64,000 nucleotides of DNA from Prosthecobacter sp. (GTDB lineage: Bacteria > Verrucomicrobiota > Verrucomicrobiia > Verrucomicrobiales > Verrucomicrobiaceae), in assembly GCF_020439865.1 (NCBI RefSeq), contig NZ_JAGRPF010000189.1:1-64000 (forward strand), given 5' to 3'. The translations under genes and the position numbers were made by a program. Positions 36,571 through 45,623 of the stretch are shown here, in pieces. The notes under the pieces are model-generated. The model was not told where the DNA came from and did no database searches. It saw nothing but the letters and a program-made list of their open reading frames with translations. The stretch's first letter is position 1. Each line of letters begins with the position of its first letter.

Positions 36571-38232
36571 ATGAAAGCACTGATCGCGCTCGTTCTGCTC
36601 GCCACCTCTGCTCTGCGAGCCGCCGACGCTTCGTTTCCCAAATTCGCCATCGCCACGGTGCACCCGCTAGCCACCGAGGCAGGTCTCCAGACCTTCGCAA
36701 AGGGCGGAAACGCAGTCGATGCGGCGATCGCAGCGGGTCTAACACTTGGTGTTGTCGACGGGCACAACTCAGGCATCGGCGGAGGGTGTTTTTTGGTCAT
36801 CCGTGCCGCCGATGGTGCCGTCACCTGCATCGACGGTCGTGAGATGGCCCCGGCGAAGGCACATCGCGACATGTATGTGATCAACGGCAAGGTCGATGAA
36901 GAGGCGAGCAAAACCGGACCACTGGCCTCGGGCGTACCGGGCTACCTGAAAGCCTGCTCTGCCGCCCAGAAAAAACACGGCAAACTCCAACTCGCCGACG
37001 TGCTCCTCCCCGCCGCAGAGATCGCGGAAAACGGTTTCCCGCTGGATGATGTCTATGCCCGCAAGCTCGCAGCCACGACACCCAAACTGGCCAAGTTCCC
37101 GTCATCGGCAGCCATTTTCCTCAAAGACGGCAAACCACTTGGAAAAGGCCAGATGCTTGTGCAAACCGACCTCGCCGCCACTTATCGGGCTGTAGCCGCA
37201 AAAGGCATCGAATGGTTCTACGAAGGCGAATTCGCCAAAAAAACCGAGGAATGGATGATGGCAAACGGCGGCATCACCACCGCCGCCGATTTCGCGAACT
37301 ACACGGCGCCCGAGCGCGAAGCGATCCGCTCCAAGTATCGGGGCTATGATCTCATCACCATGCCACCGCCGAGCTCTGGAGGTGTGCACGTCGCCGAGAT
37401 CCTCAACATCGTCGAACACTTCCCCATCCGTCACTTCCGCGCCAGCAGCCGCATCCACGTCATCACGGAGGCGATGAAGCTTGCCTTCGCGGATCGTGCC
37501 TACTGGCTTGGCGATCCTGATTTCGCCAAGGTGCCGCGCGGACTTGTCGATCCTGCTTATGCAGCCGAACTGGCAAAAAAGATCGACCTCGACCACACCA
37601 CCACCGTATCCGGTCACGGCATGCCGCCACACTGGGAAGGCGACATCTTCGGGAAGCATACCACATTCCTCTGCACCGCTGACGCCGAAGGCAACTGGGT
37701 GGCTCTCAATCAGACGATCAACACGGGATTTGGCAGCAAAGTGGTCATCCCTGGAACCGGAGTGCTCATGAACAATCAGATGGACGACTTCTCCGTGCAG
37801 CCGGGTGTCCCAAATGCGTTCAAACTCATCGGCGCCGAAGCCAACGCCGTCGCCCCCGGCAAACGCCCGTTGTCCAGCATGAGCCCCACGATCGTTCTTA
37901 AGGACGGCCAGCCTGTCATCGCCACCGGTGCCGCCGGTGGCCCGACCATCATCACGCAGGCGTTGCTGCTGCTCACCCACATTATCGACGACGGCATGCT
38001 TCCCAGCGAGGCGCTCGCTGAACCGCGTTTTCATCACCAGTGGAACCCTGACGAACTGAAGATCGAAAAGTCCTTCGGAGAAAGCACGCTCAAACAGGTC
38101 GAAGCCCTGGGCCACAACCTGGCCCCCAGCTCAGGCTTCGGCGCCTGTCAGGCGATCTACTTTGATCGCGAAAAGAAGCTCTTCTACCCCGCCCATGATC
38201 CGCGCATTCCCGGCAAGGCGGACGGACGGTGA
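36571..38232 (+). CDS. ggt: Gamma-glutamyltranspeptidase precursor
   Basis: Periplasmic Ntn-hydrolase cleaving glutathione and gamma-glutamyl compounds; 553 residues. Signal peptide MKALIALVLLATSALRA. Large-subunit markers: GGNAVDAAIAAGLTLGVVD, HNSGIGGGCFL, DGREMAPAKA. Autocleavage is expected before Thr364 in GKHTTFLCTAD, followed by small-subunit LNQTINTGFGSKVV, MNNQMDDF and PLSSMSPTIV. It ends 9 bp before the convergent response regulator stop. Confidence 0.95.
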   Translation: MKALIALVLLATSALRAADASFPKFAIATVHPLATEAGLQTFAKGGNAVDAAIAAGLTLGVVDGHNSGIGGGCFLVIRAADGAVTCIDGREMAPAKAHRDMYVINGKVDEEASKTGPLASGVPGYLKACSAAQKKHGKLQLADVLLPAAEIAENGFPLDDVYARKLAATTPKLAKFPSSAAIFLKDGKPLGKGQMLVQTDLAATYRAVAAKGIEWFYEGEFAKKTEEWMMANGGITTAADFANYTAPEREAIRSKYRGYDLITMPPPSSGGVHVAEILNIVEHFPIRHFRASSRIHVITEAMKLAFADRAYWLGDPDFAKVPRGLVDPAYAAELAKKIDLDHTTTVSGHGMPPHWEGDIFGKHTTFLCTADAEGNWVALNQTINTGFGSKVVIPGTGVLMNNQMDDFSVQPGVPNAFKLIGAEANAVAPGKRPLSSMSPTIVLKDGQPVIATGAAGGPTIITQALLLLTHIIDDGMLPSEALAEPRFHHQWNPDELKIEKSFGESTLKQVEALGHNLAPSSGFGACQAIYFDREKKLFYPAHDPRIPGKADGR

Positions 38233-38241
38233 ATTTAAAGG

Positions 38242-39480
38242 TCACTCCTCCCTCAGTTTCCGCCGGAGCGTCGCGCGATTCATCTTCATCGCCGCCGCCA
38301 GTCGTGTCGGTTTGCCGTCGAAACGCTTCAACAGCGTCTCCAACATTGCCGATTCCACCGTTTCGAGCAGATCGTCATAGGCAGGCATTGATTCATCCTC
38401 GCCGGTCGTCTTTTGATCGAGCCACGCGGCCAGGCTGCGCTTCATCGTGTCTTCGAGGTGATTGGCGTCGTCGGCGTTGACGATGCCCGCGGGAAGATGA
38501 TGCGGCAGAATGGTGCTCCCGCCACAAACTGCTGCCGCATGCGCCATCGCAGTTTTCAACTCACGAACGTTGCCAGACCATGCGTGCGCCTTGAGCGCAG
38601 CCAGCGCTTCGGCGGACAAAACGTGATCACCAAGGAATGACGACGCCAACGCTGGAATGTCCCCCGTGCGTTCCGCGAGCGGCGGCAGCGTCACTTGCAG
38701 CACTGCGAGCGCGTAAAACAGATCTTCACGCACCTCAGTTAATTCGCGACTGGCCGTGCTGAAGATTCGCGCCTTCAAATCGCCCAAGCGATGCATCAAC
38801 ACCGCCTGCAGCGGCTTTGAGAATGTACCAATCTCATCAAGAACAAGCGCGCCGCTGCCCGCTTTGGCAATGGCATCGTCCAACGCGTCCTCCACAGCGT
38901 CCGCGGGCCACTCATCGGCGCGAAACACCACCAGCGGCTCCTTCGCACGAGCGCTGTGGCGATGAATCACCTGCGCGGCCAGGCTCTTGCCGCTGCCGGG
39001 AGGCCCTTGCAGCAAAACCGGCGTGTCACAGCCGCTCGCCTGCGCGATCGCAGCAAACGCCTGCTGCATCGCCTCACAAAAGCCGATCATGGTCGTTTCG
39101 GCTGTCGATTCTATCTTCGCGGGAGTGAAAACCTCACGAATCGTCCGCTGGACAGCGGCGAGATCGAGTGGTTTGAGAAAGTACTCGCGTGCGCCGAGGC
39201 GCCGAGCCTCCAATGCCGTATCGAGCGTGCCGTGCGCGGTGATGATGACCACGGGTGGCGGCATCGGGAGAGACTGAATCTTCTCCAGCACCTTCAGTCC
39301 GCTCATGTCCGGCAGGCCGACATCGAGAAGGACGAGCGCAAAGTCCTGCGTGCCCAGCTTGTCAATGCCACCCTGTCCACTCGCAGCGACCACCGGTGTG
39401 GCGTCGAGACGGCGCACCACCGTCGAGAGCGCGGCGGCCAGAGCATATTCGTCTTCGATGATGAGAATGGCGGCGTTCAT
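38242..39480 (-). CDS. NtrC-like response regulator lacking GAFTGA
   Basis: A 412-residue regulator. The receiver domain (1-115) has phospho-acceptor Asp53 (LLDVGLPDMSG), Thr81 and Lys103 (FLKPLD). The AAA+ domain has Walker A GPPGSGKS (159-166) and Walker B ALVLDEIG (211-218), plus REDLFYALAVLQVTLPPLAE and WSGNVREL. The segment between the Walker motifs is only ~44 residues and lacks GAFTGA, so normal contact with sigma-54 is not expected. A Fis-type helix-turn-helix ends the protein (PTRLAAAMKMNRATLRRKL). It overlaps the kinase gene by 4 bp. Confidence 0.92.
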   Translation of the reverse strand: MNAAILIIEDEYALAAALSTVVRRLDATPVVAASGQGGIDKLGTQDFALVLLDVGLPDMSGLKVLEKIQSLPMPPPVVIITAHGTLDTALEARRLGAREYFLKPLDLAAVQRTIREVFTPAKIESTAETTMIGFCEAMQQAFAAIAQASGCDTPVLLQGPPGSGKSLAAQVIHRHSARAKEPLVVFRADEWPADAVEDALDDAIAKAGSGALVLDEIGTFSKPLQAVLMHRLGDLKARIFSTASRELTEVREDLFYALAVLQVTLPPLAERTGDIPALASSFLGDHVLSAEALAALKAHAWSGNVRELKTAMAHAAAVCGGSTILPHHLPAGIVNADDANHLEDTMKRSLAAWLDQKTTGEDESMPAYDDLLETVESAMLETLLKRFDGKPTRLAAAMKMNRATLRRKLREE

Positions 39481-40568
39481 GCGTCGGATGAGGGAAGTGA
39501 CACGATGATAACCGCTCCGCCCTTGGGGTCATTTTTCATTTCAAGTCGTCCGCCATGCGCTTCGACGACGCTGGCGACAATATTCAGGCCCACGCCCATG
39601 CCGCCTTCCTTCTCGGTGAAAAACAATTCCGTGCCTCGGGCAAGTGCCGCATCCGAAAAGCCCGGACCGCTGTCGGTGAAACGAATCACAACCATCCTCT
39701 CGTGATTTTCGGCCTCGATTCGCAACCTGCCCCCACGAGGCATCGCCTGGATGCCATTCACGAGGATGTTCCGGAAAGCCTGTGACAGCCGCTGCGTGTC
39801 GCCTCTCACCCAAATCGGGCCCGCAAGACTGTTTTCGACGCTCACACCCGCATGCTGTGCCTGCGGTTCGAGATTCTGCGCCACAGCACGAACGCATTCC
39901 CCAACATCAAGCTTCGCAAGCTTCGGCGGCAGCGGATTGGCGAGATGCAGCCACTGATTCACCAAGCCTGCGATCACTTCAGATTCACTCGCAATAAGTT
40001 TCAGCGCCTTGGCGTCCTCCACATTCTCCGGTGTCATCAACTGCGCATGCAGTTGAATCGAGGCGAGCGGGTTCTTGATGTCATGCGCGAGACTCGTCGC
40101 CACGCGGCCAAGCATCGCCAGACGCTCGGACTGCGCGCGTTTGATGCGTTCCCGTGCCAGCAACCAGCCCACGAGCGCCGAAACGAGCCAGAATACGATC
40201 AAAGCGTTCCGCGTGGCCGGATCGCGCATGGAAAGCTGTGACGCGACAGGTTTGCGCGTGAAGAGCATGTCGTTCTTGTCATCGAGTCGGATGACAAGCG
40301 TGTCTTCATTCTCGGCCATCCCCTTCCCTGCCTCGCGGAACTCGATGTGTTCACCGACCAACCGTTCCAGATCACGAGCAAGCCGTTCGCTGCGCGGAAG
40401 ATTCATCTGCCGCACAAACTCCGCATCGGCCTGCGCCAAAGCGTGAAACAGCCGGTTTGACTCCTCGCGCTCGCGCTGCCGCAACCAGGCGAGCAGCAGC
40501 AACGATCCCACGACGACAAACGAGAGGAATGCGAGGCCGAAGCGCCAGGATTTGATCAGGGACGACAC
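39477..40568 (-). CDS. Membrane sensor histidine kinase
   Basis: A 363-residue kinase. Two transmembrane helices (about 10-28 and 121-138) flank a ~90-residue periplasmic sensor region. The H-box SLAHDIKNPLASI gives His162; N box FRNILVNGIQAM, G1 DSGPGFSD and G2 GGMGVGLNIV follow. It is the partner of the response regulator (ATGA overlap). It starts 3 bp after the stop of a sulfatase gene, so signal, enzyme and regulator may share a transcript. Confidence 0.93.
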   Translation of the reverse strand: MSSLIKSWRFGLAFLSFVVVGSLLLLAWLRQREREESNRLFHALAQADAEFVRQMNLPRSERLARDLERLVGEHIEFREAGKGMAENEDTLVIRLDDKNDMLFTRKPVASQLSMRDPATRNALIVFWLVSALVGWLLARERIKRAQSERLAMLGRVATSLAHDIKNPLASIQLHAQLMTPENVEDAKALKLIASESEVIAGLVNQWLHLANPLPPKLAKLDVGECVRAVAQNLEPQAQHAGVSVENSLAGPIWVRGDTQRLSQAFRNILVNGIQAMPRGGRLRIEAENHERMVVIRFTDSGPGFSDAALARGTELFFTEKEGGMGVGLNIVASVVEAHGGRLEMKNDPKGGAVIIVSLPSSDA

Positions 40569-40571
40569 GCT

Positions 40572-42062
40572 TTACGGCTCGGGCAGCGGAGCGGTCTTAT
40601 CAATCGGTTTGTCCTCCCACACGGCCTCGCGCGTCTCGGGATCGTAGGTCAGGACGCGGCTCTTGCTTCCGGGAACCGGGCCTTTGTCGATCTTGGGCAG
40701 CCATTTCGCCAGCTCGGCTTTCTTTTCGGTGTAGTTGGAGTCTCCAGCAAGGTTGGTCCACTCGTTGGGATCCTTTTTCATGTCGTAAAGTTCCTCGCTT
40801 CCGTCGGCGTAACGAATGTAGCGCCAGTCCTCCGTGCGGATGCCGTGGTTCCCCTTGTTGTGCGTCGTGATGGCGGGCCATTCACGTGGCGCGTTCGCAT
40901 CTTGAAGCTGCGGAACAAGGCTATGCCCCTCGAGATCGCTGCGGGCGGGGAATTTGGTGAGCGCGAGCAGCGTCGGAAAAATGTCGAGCAGTTCAGCGGG
41001 TCGGTGACACACCTGCCCTGCTTTCACACCAGGACCGGCGAAGACAAGCGGCACCTTGGTGCTGCGGTCCCAGAGGGTGTTTTTGCCGGAGATGAGTTTT
41101 TCGCCGAGGTGCCAGCCGTGATCTCCCCAGAGCACGACGATCGTGTTTTCTGCACGGCCCGTGACTTCCAGCTGGGCCATCAAACGGCCCACCTGGCTGT
41201 CCATGAAGCTCACACAGGCGAGGTAAGCGCGAACAAGAGGCTTCCACTCGTTGTATTTGCGCAACGTGCTCAGGCGAGGTTCGGGCAGTTTCCAATGCAG
41301 GAAGTCAGCGAACTTCGGCAGATCGTCGCGATCATCTTCTTTAACCGGCGGCAGCTTCAACTCGTCCATTGGATACAGATCAAACCACTTCTGCGAGGCG
41401 AAGCACGGCACGTGAGGCAGACGAAACCCAGCAGCGATGAAGAACGGCTTGTCCGCAGGTGCACGTTTCATCGCATCGATGGCGGAGTCGGCGATTTTCC
41501 AGTCGGCGTTGTCCTCGTCCTTTTCAGGAAACACGCCCCAGTCCATCGCAGGATGACGATCTGGACCGGGAAGATTCGCGATGGGCTTCGGAGGACGTGG
41601 CATCGGGCCGCGATTGCCCCATTCGTTGAACTCCAATTTCTGATCGCCGCCGCGCATGGAGCCGTCATGATAGATTTTGCCGGAAGTCGAGGTGAAGTAA
41701 CCGGCCTGTGTGTAGGTCTGCGGCAGGGTGACGTGGTTTTTCGTCTGCTCGACCTCACGAATGCCCGGCGACAGACCACAGATGCCTGTGCTGGACGGAC
41801 GCAGACCCGTTAGCAACGAACTGCGTGAAGGATTGCACAGCGGTGCCTGGCAATGCGCATTGGTGAAAAGCGTGCCCCGTTTTGCCAACGCATCGATCGA
41901 CGGCGTCTTCACCTGCGGGTGACCACCCATGCAGCCGATCCAGTCGTTTTGATCGTCGATGGCGATGAACAGGATGTTCGGACGCGAATCGGCGGCGTGA
42001 ACGAACGAAGCGACAAACAGAAACGCAAGGCAGAGGCAGGACAACTTCATGGTCGCCTTCAA
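40572..42062 (-). CDS. Secreted sulfatase (iduronate-2-sulfatase-like)
   Basis: A 496-residue exported sulfatase. Signal peptide within residues 1-24 (LSCLCLAFLFVASFVHA). Metal site RPNILFIAIDDQND; formylglycine motif LCNPSRSS with Cys76; VLWGDHGWHLGEK is the late Asp/His site typical of the iduronate-2-sulfatase group. It is followed after 3 bp by the histidine kinase gene. Start 42062 (MKATMKL) or 42050. It probably removes sulfate from uronic-acid-containing glycans. Confidence 0.92.
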   Translation of the reverse strand: MKATMKLSCLCLAFLFVASFVHAADSRPNILFIAIDDQNDWIGCMGGHPQVKTPSIDALAKRGTLFTNAHCQAPLCNPSRSSLLTGLRPSSTGICGLSPGIREVEQTKNHVTLPQTYTQAGYFTSTSGKIYHDGSMRGGDQKLEFNEWGNRGPMPRPPKPIANLPGPDRHPAMDWGVFPEKDEDNADWKIADSAIDAMKRAPADKPFFIAAGFRLPHVPCFASQKWFDLYPMDELKLPPVKEDDRDDLPKFADFLHWKLPEPRLSTLRKYNEWKPLVRAYLACVSFMDSQVGRLMAQLEVTGRAENTIVVLWGDHGWHLGEKLISGKNTLWDRSTKVPLVFAGPGVKAGQVCHRPAELLDIFPTLLALTKFPARSDLEGHSLVPQLQDANAPREWPAITTHNKGNHGIRTEDWRYIRYADGSEELYDMKKDPNEWTNLAGDSNYTEKKAELAKWLPKIDKGPVPGSKSRVLTYDPETREAVWEDKPIDKTAPLPEP

Positions 42063-42120
42063 ACGAAGCGAGCATGATCAAACTCACAGTTTTATGCCAA
42101 CGAATCGCTGCAAATCCTGA

Positions 42121-43893
42121 TCACGCGTCCGCAACCTTCGGCACAAGATGCTCGGCCGCCTTGGCAGCCTCCGCGAGAACCTCAGGGTTCAGGTTCTTCT
42201 GCTCGAACTCACGGCACCAGCCCTTGATCTCGAGTTCATTGAAGATCTTCCCGATCACACGGCGCAGAAGGCCTTTCAAATTCGGCAGCTCCACTTCCTG
42301 AAGCGAACGAATGGCGACTTCCTTGTAGCTTTCGAGAAGCGTCATCGCTTTTTCATGCGCTCCGCTGTCGAGCGCCCACTGGCGGATGGTGGCGTTGTCG
42401 GGCTTCGCAGTCGAAGCGCCGTTCCATAGCGCTTCCATCTGCTCCTTGACCTCACCTTTGCCCTTCTCGCGCAGGAGCGAGAGCACGATGCTCGGACGCA
42501 TGTTCCATTCATTGTCCGCAGCGGAGTCTTCACCAAGATCGTCGAGGTCGTCGCGAATCTGGTAGGCGATGCCGAGGTTTTCGCTGTAGGCATGAAGAAC
42601 GTCAGCGCATTCGTCGAGCTGGCCGGCGAGTGCGGCTCCGACTTTGAGCGCGACTTCAAACGCTGGCGCGGTCTTGCTGCGGAAAATTTCGAGCACCTGC
42701 GTGCTGCTGAGTGCGACAGGATGACGTGTCCAGAGCAGTTCGGCGCCCTGGCCGATGCAAAGCTCGCGCTGGCCTTCGGCGGCGACCAGCAGTGCGGCGC
42801 TTCGAATGTGCGCGGGAGCGTCGTTGTCAGCGAGAAGTCGGTAACCTTCGCCAATGAGCAGGTCGCCGATGTTCAGCGCGACCGGAATGCCATGCTCGGT
42901 GTGCAGCGTGGTCTCGCCGTAACGCTCGGCGTCGCCGTCTTCGATGTCGTCGTGAACGAGCGAGGCCTTGTGGAAGATTTCGACAGCGATCGCGGCTTTT
43001 TTGACCGTGTCCGAGATCGGACCTTCCGGGTCTTCACGCAGCGCTTGGTATGCAGCAACAGTGAGGAACGGACGCCATCGCTTGCCCGCACGTGCGAGCC
43101 ATTCACGTGCGATGTCGTCGCTGTGCCCACGAGACGGCCCCATGAGCGTGTTGAGTGATTCCACGGTGAACCAGGTCTTTACCTCGTCGTGAAGCGCGTT
43201 GAGGTTCAGGCGGCGGGTTTTGTCATCGCTGGTGAGATGGATGTAGTCCCAGACCCAGTCAATATCGACAACGGTGTCGATGCAGTCGTCCTGAAGAAGA
43301 GGAACGGCCACAGCGGGAATGGCAGCGGCCTCGACATACGGGAAAGTGCGCTCAAGAACAGGCAGGCAGGAAATGCCCACGATGGCCTCGATCTTGCCGG
43401 TCTGGATGAGCGACATCACGATGGCGCTGCCTTCAGCGACGAGGACGGCGTAGCCGAGTTTCTCGGCTTCGTTCTGGAAGTCCTGAATGGAGCACAGGCC
43501 GCACTGCTTGCAGAGCAGGCCGAACTCATCAAAGGGCGCAGGGCATTTGCTTTCAACGCGCAGGCACTTCGGCATCAGCAGCAGGCGCTTTTCGAACGGC
43601 ACGGTCGCCAGCGACTCGCGCCAGGTCTCGTTCGCAAGCAGCACCCCGACGTAATCCCGATGAATCTTGTCGATGGCATGGATGGCGAGGATTTTGTCCG
43701 TGTGCTCCTGCAGCTCATTGAGCGGCACCGGCGGGACGAGTTTCTGCTCCTCTGCGTAATTCCTCACCCAGGTGAGGATTTGGTCACGGTCCTGTTTGGT
43801 CTGCGGGATGTTCTTCTTCGGCTGACGGAGACGACGATTTAAGCCCGGGATGGGCGGCGGAAGAGAAGCAGCACGAACGGCGACGGTGGACAT
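42121..43893 (-). CDS. DUF116-polyprenyl synthetase fusion
   Basis: A 590-residue two-domain protein. Residues ~60-225 match DUF116: PKCLRVESKCPAPF and LLCKQCGLCSI give Cys110, 117, 128, 131 and 134, likely ligands of a metal or Fe-S centre. Residues ~255-520 form a trans-prenyltransferase with first Asp-rich motif VHDDIED (315-319) and second DDLDD (448-452). It would extend isoprenyl diphosphates with IPP; chain length cannot be read. The gene precedes the sulfatase by 58 bp on the same strand. Confidence 0.9.
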   Translation of the reverse strand: MSTVAVRAASLPPPIPGLNRRLRQPKKNIPQTKQDRDQILTWVRNYAEEQKLVPPVPLNELQEHTDKILAIHAIDKIHRDYVGVLLANETWRESLATVPFEKRLLLMPKCLRVESKCPAPFDEFGLLCKQCGLCSIQDFQNEAEKLGYAVLVAEGSAIVMSLIQTGKIEAIVGISCLPVLERTFPYVEAAAIPAVAVPLLQDDCIDTVVDIDWVWDYIHLTSDDKTRRLNLNALHDEVKTWFTVESLNTLMGPSRGHSDDIAREWLARAGKRWRPFLTVAAYQALREDPEGPISDTVKKAAIAVEIFHKASLVHDDIEDGDAERYGETTLHTEHGIPVALNIGDLLIGEGYRLLADNDAPAHIRSAALLVAAEGQRELCIGQGAELLWTRHPVALSSTQVLEIFRSKTAPAFEVALKVGAALAGQLDECADVLHAYSENLGIAYQIRDDLDDLGEDSAADNEWNMRPSIVLSLLREKGKGEVKEQMEALWNGASTAKPDNATIRQWALDSGAHEKAMTLLESYKEVAIRSLQEVELPNLKGLLRRVIGKIFNELEIKGWCREFEQKNLNPEVLAEAAKAAEHLVPKVADA

Positions 43894-44057
43894 GAGAGGT
43901 GGGGCGGGAGGCGGATGCCAAAGGTGAAATGGTGAGCGCTTTAACCGTGTGAGAGGGACTTGGTCTTGCAGATATTGCGGTCAATCATGCGGATCTTGCG
44001 CCACAACTCGGAACGAGTGTGAGAAGGATGGAGTTGCGAAAAGGTCGGGCCTCGTCC

Positions 44058-45182
44058 TTAAACGACCGTTCCACGACCGCTCTTGGGCGTGGATTTTTTA
44101 GGTTTCGTCTCCGGCAGGCCCTCATCTTGAAGAATTGTGTCCTGCGGGAGGGGTTCTGCGCCCTCCTCGCCCTTGGGATCCGGTTCAGCAAAGGGGGTCG
44201 CCTTCTGGTAGAGCTTGAGGCGGCTGGAAAACTCATCCTGCAGCTTTTTGCGATCCTCCGCAGGCAGGTCTTTGTCCTCATCGAGCAGCGTGATGCAACG
44301 TTTCTGCCAGAGTTCCGCCTCTTTGAATTCGCCGTTGCGGGCGAGAGCGGCGGCCATCGTGTCGATCATCTCATAGGGCTGCTCATCGCTCTGCACGACC
44401 TCTGCGACGAGTTTGAGCGCACGCCGTGCAAGCAGGACGGCGCTTTCACCATTGTGCAGATTGTCTTCAGGACAGGTGGCGAGAAACCAGGCGAGATTAT
44501 TCGATGCCCATGGATCTTCGGAACGTGCTGCACGCCGATACCATGCACCGGCGCGCCGATAGTCCACCGGTACTCCCTGACCGGTGTAGTATAAGTTCGC
44601 GAGGCGCGTCATCGCGGGCACGTAGTCCAGTTGTGCCGCCTTCAAATACCAGAGGGCTGCCTTCGCAGTGCTCTTTGCGACGCCATCACCACGCTCCAAT
44701 TTCGCGGCATAGGCGGTCTGCGAGGGCGGATTCCCCTGATCAGCCGCCTTCTTGAACCACTCCGTGGCCTTGGCCGTGTCTTTCTGCACCCCTTTGCCCT
44801 CCTCATACATCGCGGCAAGGCTGTGCTGCGAAAGAGCGAAGCCGAGTTCGGCCGACGTGCGATACCACTCCGCCGCCTTGGCGAGGTCTTTTTTCACCCC
44901 GACCCCGTCCTCATAAAGGGTGCCCAGCACATGCTGCGCACGCAGGTGCTTCTGCTTGGCGGCCTTCTCGATCGACTTCACGCCTTCTCCGAGGTTCTTC
45001 TTCACACCTTCCCCTGTGATCATGCGCAAACCGAGTTCAAACTGCGCGTCCGCATCGCCACGATCCGCCCAGCTCCGCAGCTCCTTCTCATCCACCTGCT
45101 GCGCCGGGAGAGACGCGGGGGCCCAAAGGGCCAACGAAAGAAGGCAGATCAGAAGGGTCAAATGGCGGAGCGTTTGCTTCAT
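44058..45182 (-). CDS. Secreted Sel1-repeat protein
   Basis: A 374-residue exported protein. ATG 45182 starts a signal peptide (MKQTLRHLTLLICLLSLALW). About five Sel1/TPR-like repeats of ~36 residues follow, e.g. AQHVLGTLYEDGVGVKKDLA, SQHSLAAMYEEGKGVQKDTA and MTRLANLYYTGQGVPVDYRR. The C-terminal part is helical, then a charged Lys/Pro/Glu-rich tail. Such proteins act as protein-interaction scaffolds; the partner is unknown. Confidence 0.85.
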   Translation of the reverse strand: MKQTLRHLTLLICLLSLALWAPASLPAQQVDEKELRSWADRGDADAQFELGLRMITGEGVKKNLGEGVKSIEKAAKQKHLRAQHVLGTLYEDGVGVKKDLAKAAEWYRTSAELGFALSQHSLAAMYEEGKGVQKDTAKATEWFKKAADQGNPPSQTAYAAKLERGDGVAKSTAKAALWYLKAAQLDYVPAMTRLANLYYTGQGVPVDYRRAGAWYRRAARSEDPWASNNLAWFLATCPEDNLHNGESAVLLARRALKLVAEVVQSDEQPYEMIDTMAAALARNGEFKEAELWQKRCITLLDEDKDLPAEDRKKLQDEFSSRLKLYQKATPFAEPDPKGEEGAEPLPQDTILQDEGLPETKPKKSTPKSGRGTVV

Positions 45183-45623
45183 ACGGGACGAAACTACGTC
45201 CGGCAGGGAACGTCTCAACCATCAAAATGCAGCCGCCCCGTAAATTGACGGCAAGACTGCCACAACGATGCTCATGCCAGACGACATCCAGCACAAGCCC
45301 GGGTGAACGCCAGTGAATGCAGCTATGCAGACCAGAGCGGGATGGCTTGCCGAAAAGCAGCAGGATCGCCCATGCACCTTCTCTTTTTAATCTTGAAAAA
45401 GGTTCCGACATCCCAAATAATTCGCACTCATGAAGGCGAATTTCGCTCGTCTTATTGCAGCGGCAGGCATGATCCTGCTATGGCGGGCATTTATACGATA
45501 TGTGAGCTCATTAGAGGTGGATTTTCTCGTCCGATGCCATGCCTCTCTCTACCCCAGCACCACCAGTCAAATGGTGGCCTTGATGCCACGCTATGCCGAA
45601 TCATTTCCATCAGCCACTCAAAT
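45183..45623. other. 441-bp intergenic region between divergent genes
   Basis: No gene is supported here. Short open frames exist but lack start context and family features. The region holds the presumed promoters of the Sel1 gene (-) and the PEP-CTERM gene (+), including the candidate at 45393-45421, leaving a leader of about 200 nt for the plus-strand gene. Confidence 0.5.
45393..45421 (+). promoter_or_regulatory. Putative sigma-70 promoter of PEP-CTERM gene
   Basis: TTGAAA (45393-45398), a 17-bp spacer and AATAAT (45416-45421): five of six consensus bases at each element with ideal spacing. Transcription would start near 45428, about 195 nt before ATG 45624, leaving room for leader regulation. 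Confidence 0.4.

Noticed and set aside
36161..42110. Near-identical ~17-mers tgccaa(g)cgaatcgctg at 36161-36177 and 42095-42110
   Set aside because: Only two copies with a one-base difference, both in gaps before genes; too short to call a repeat or operator.
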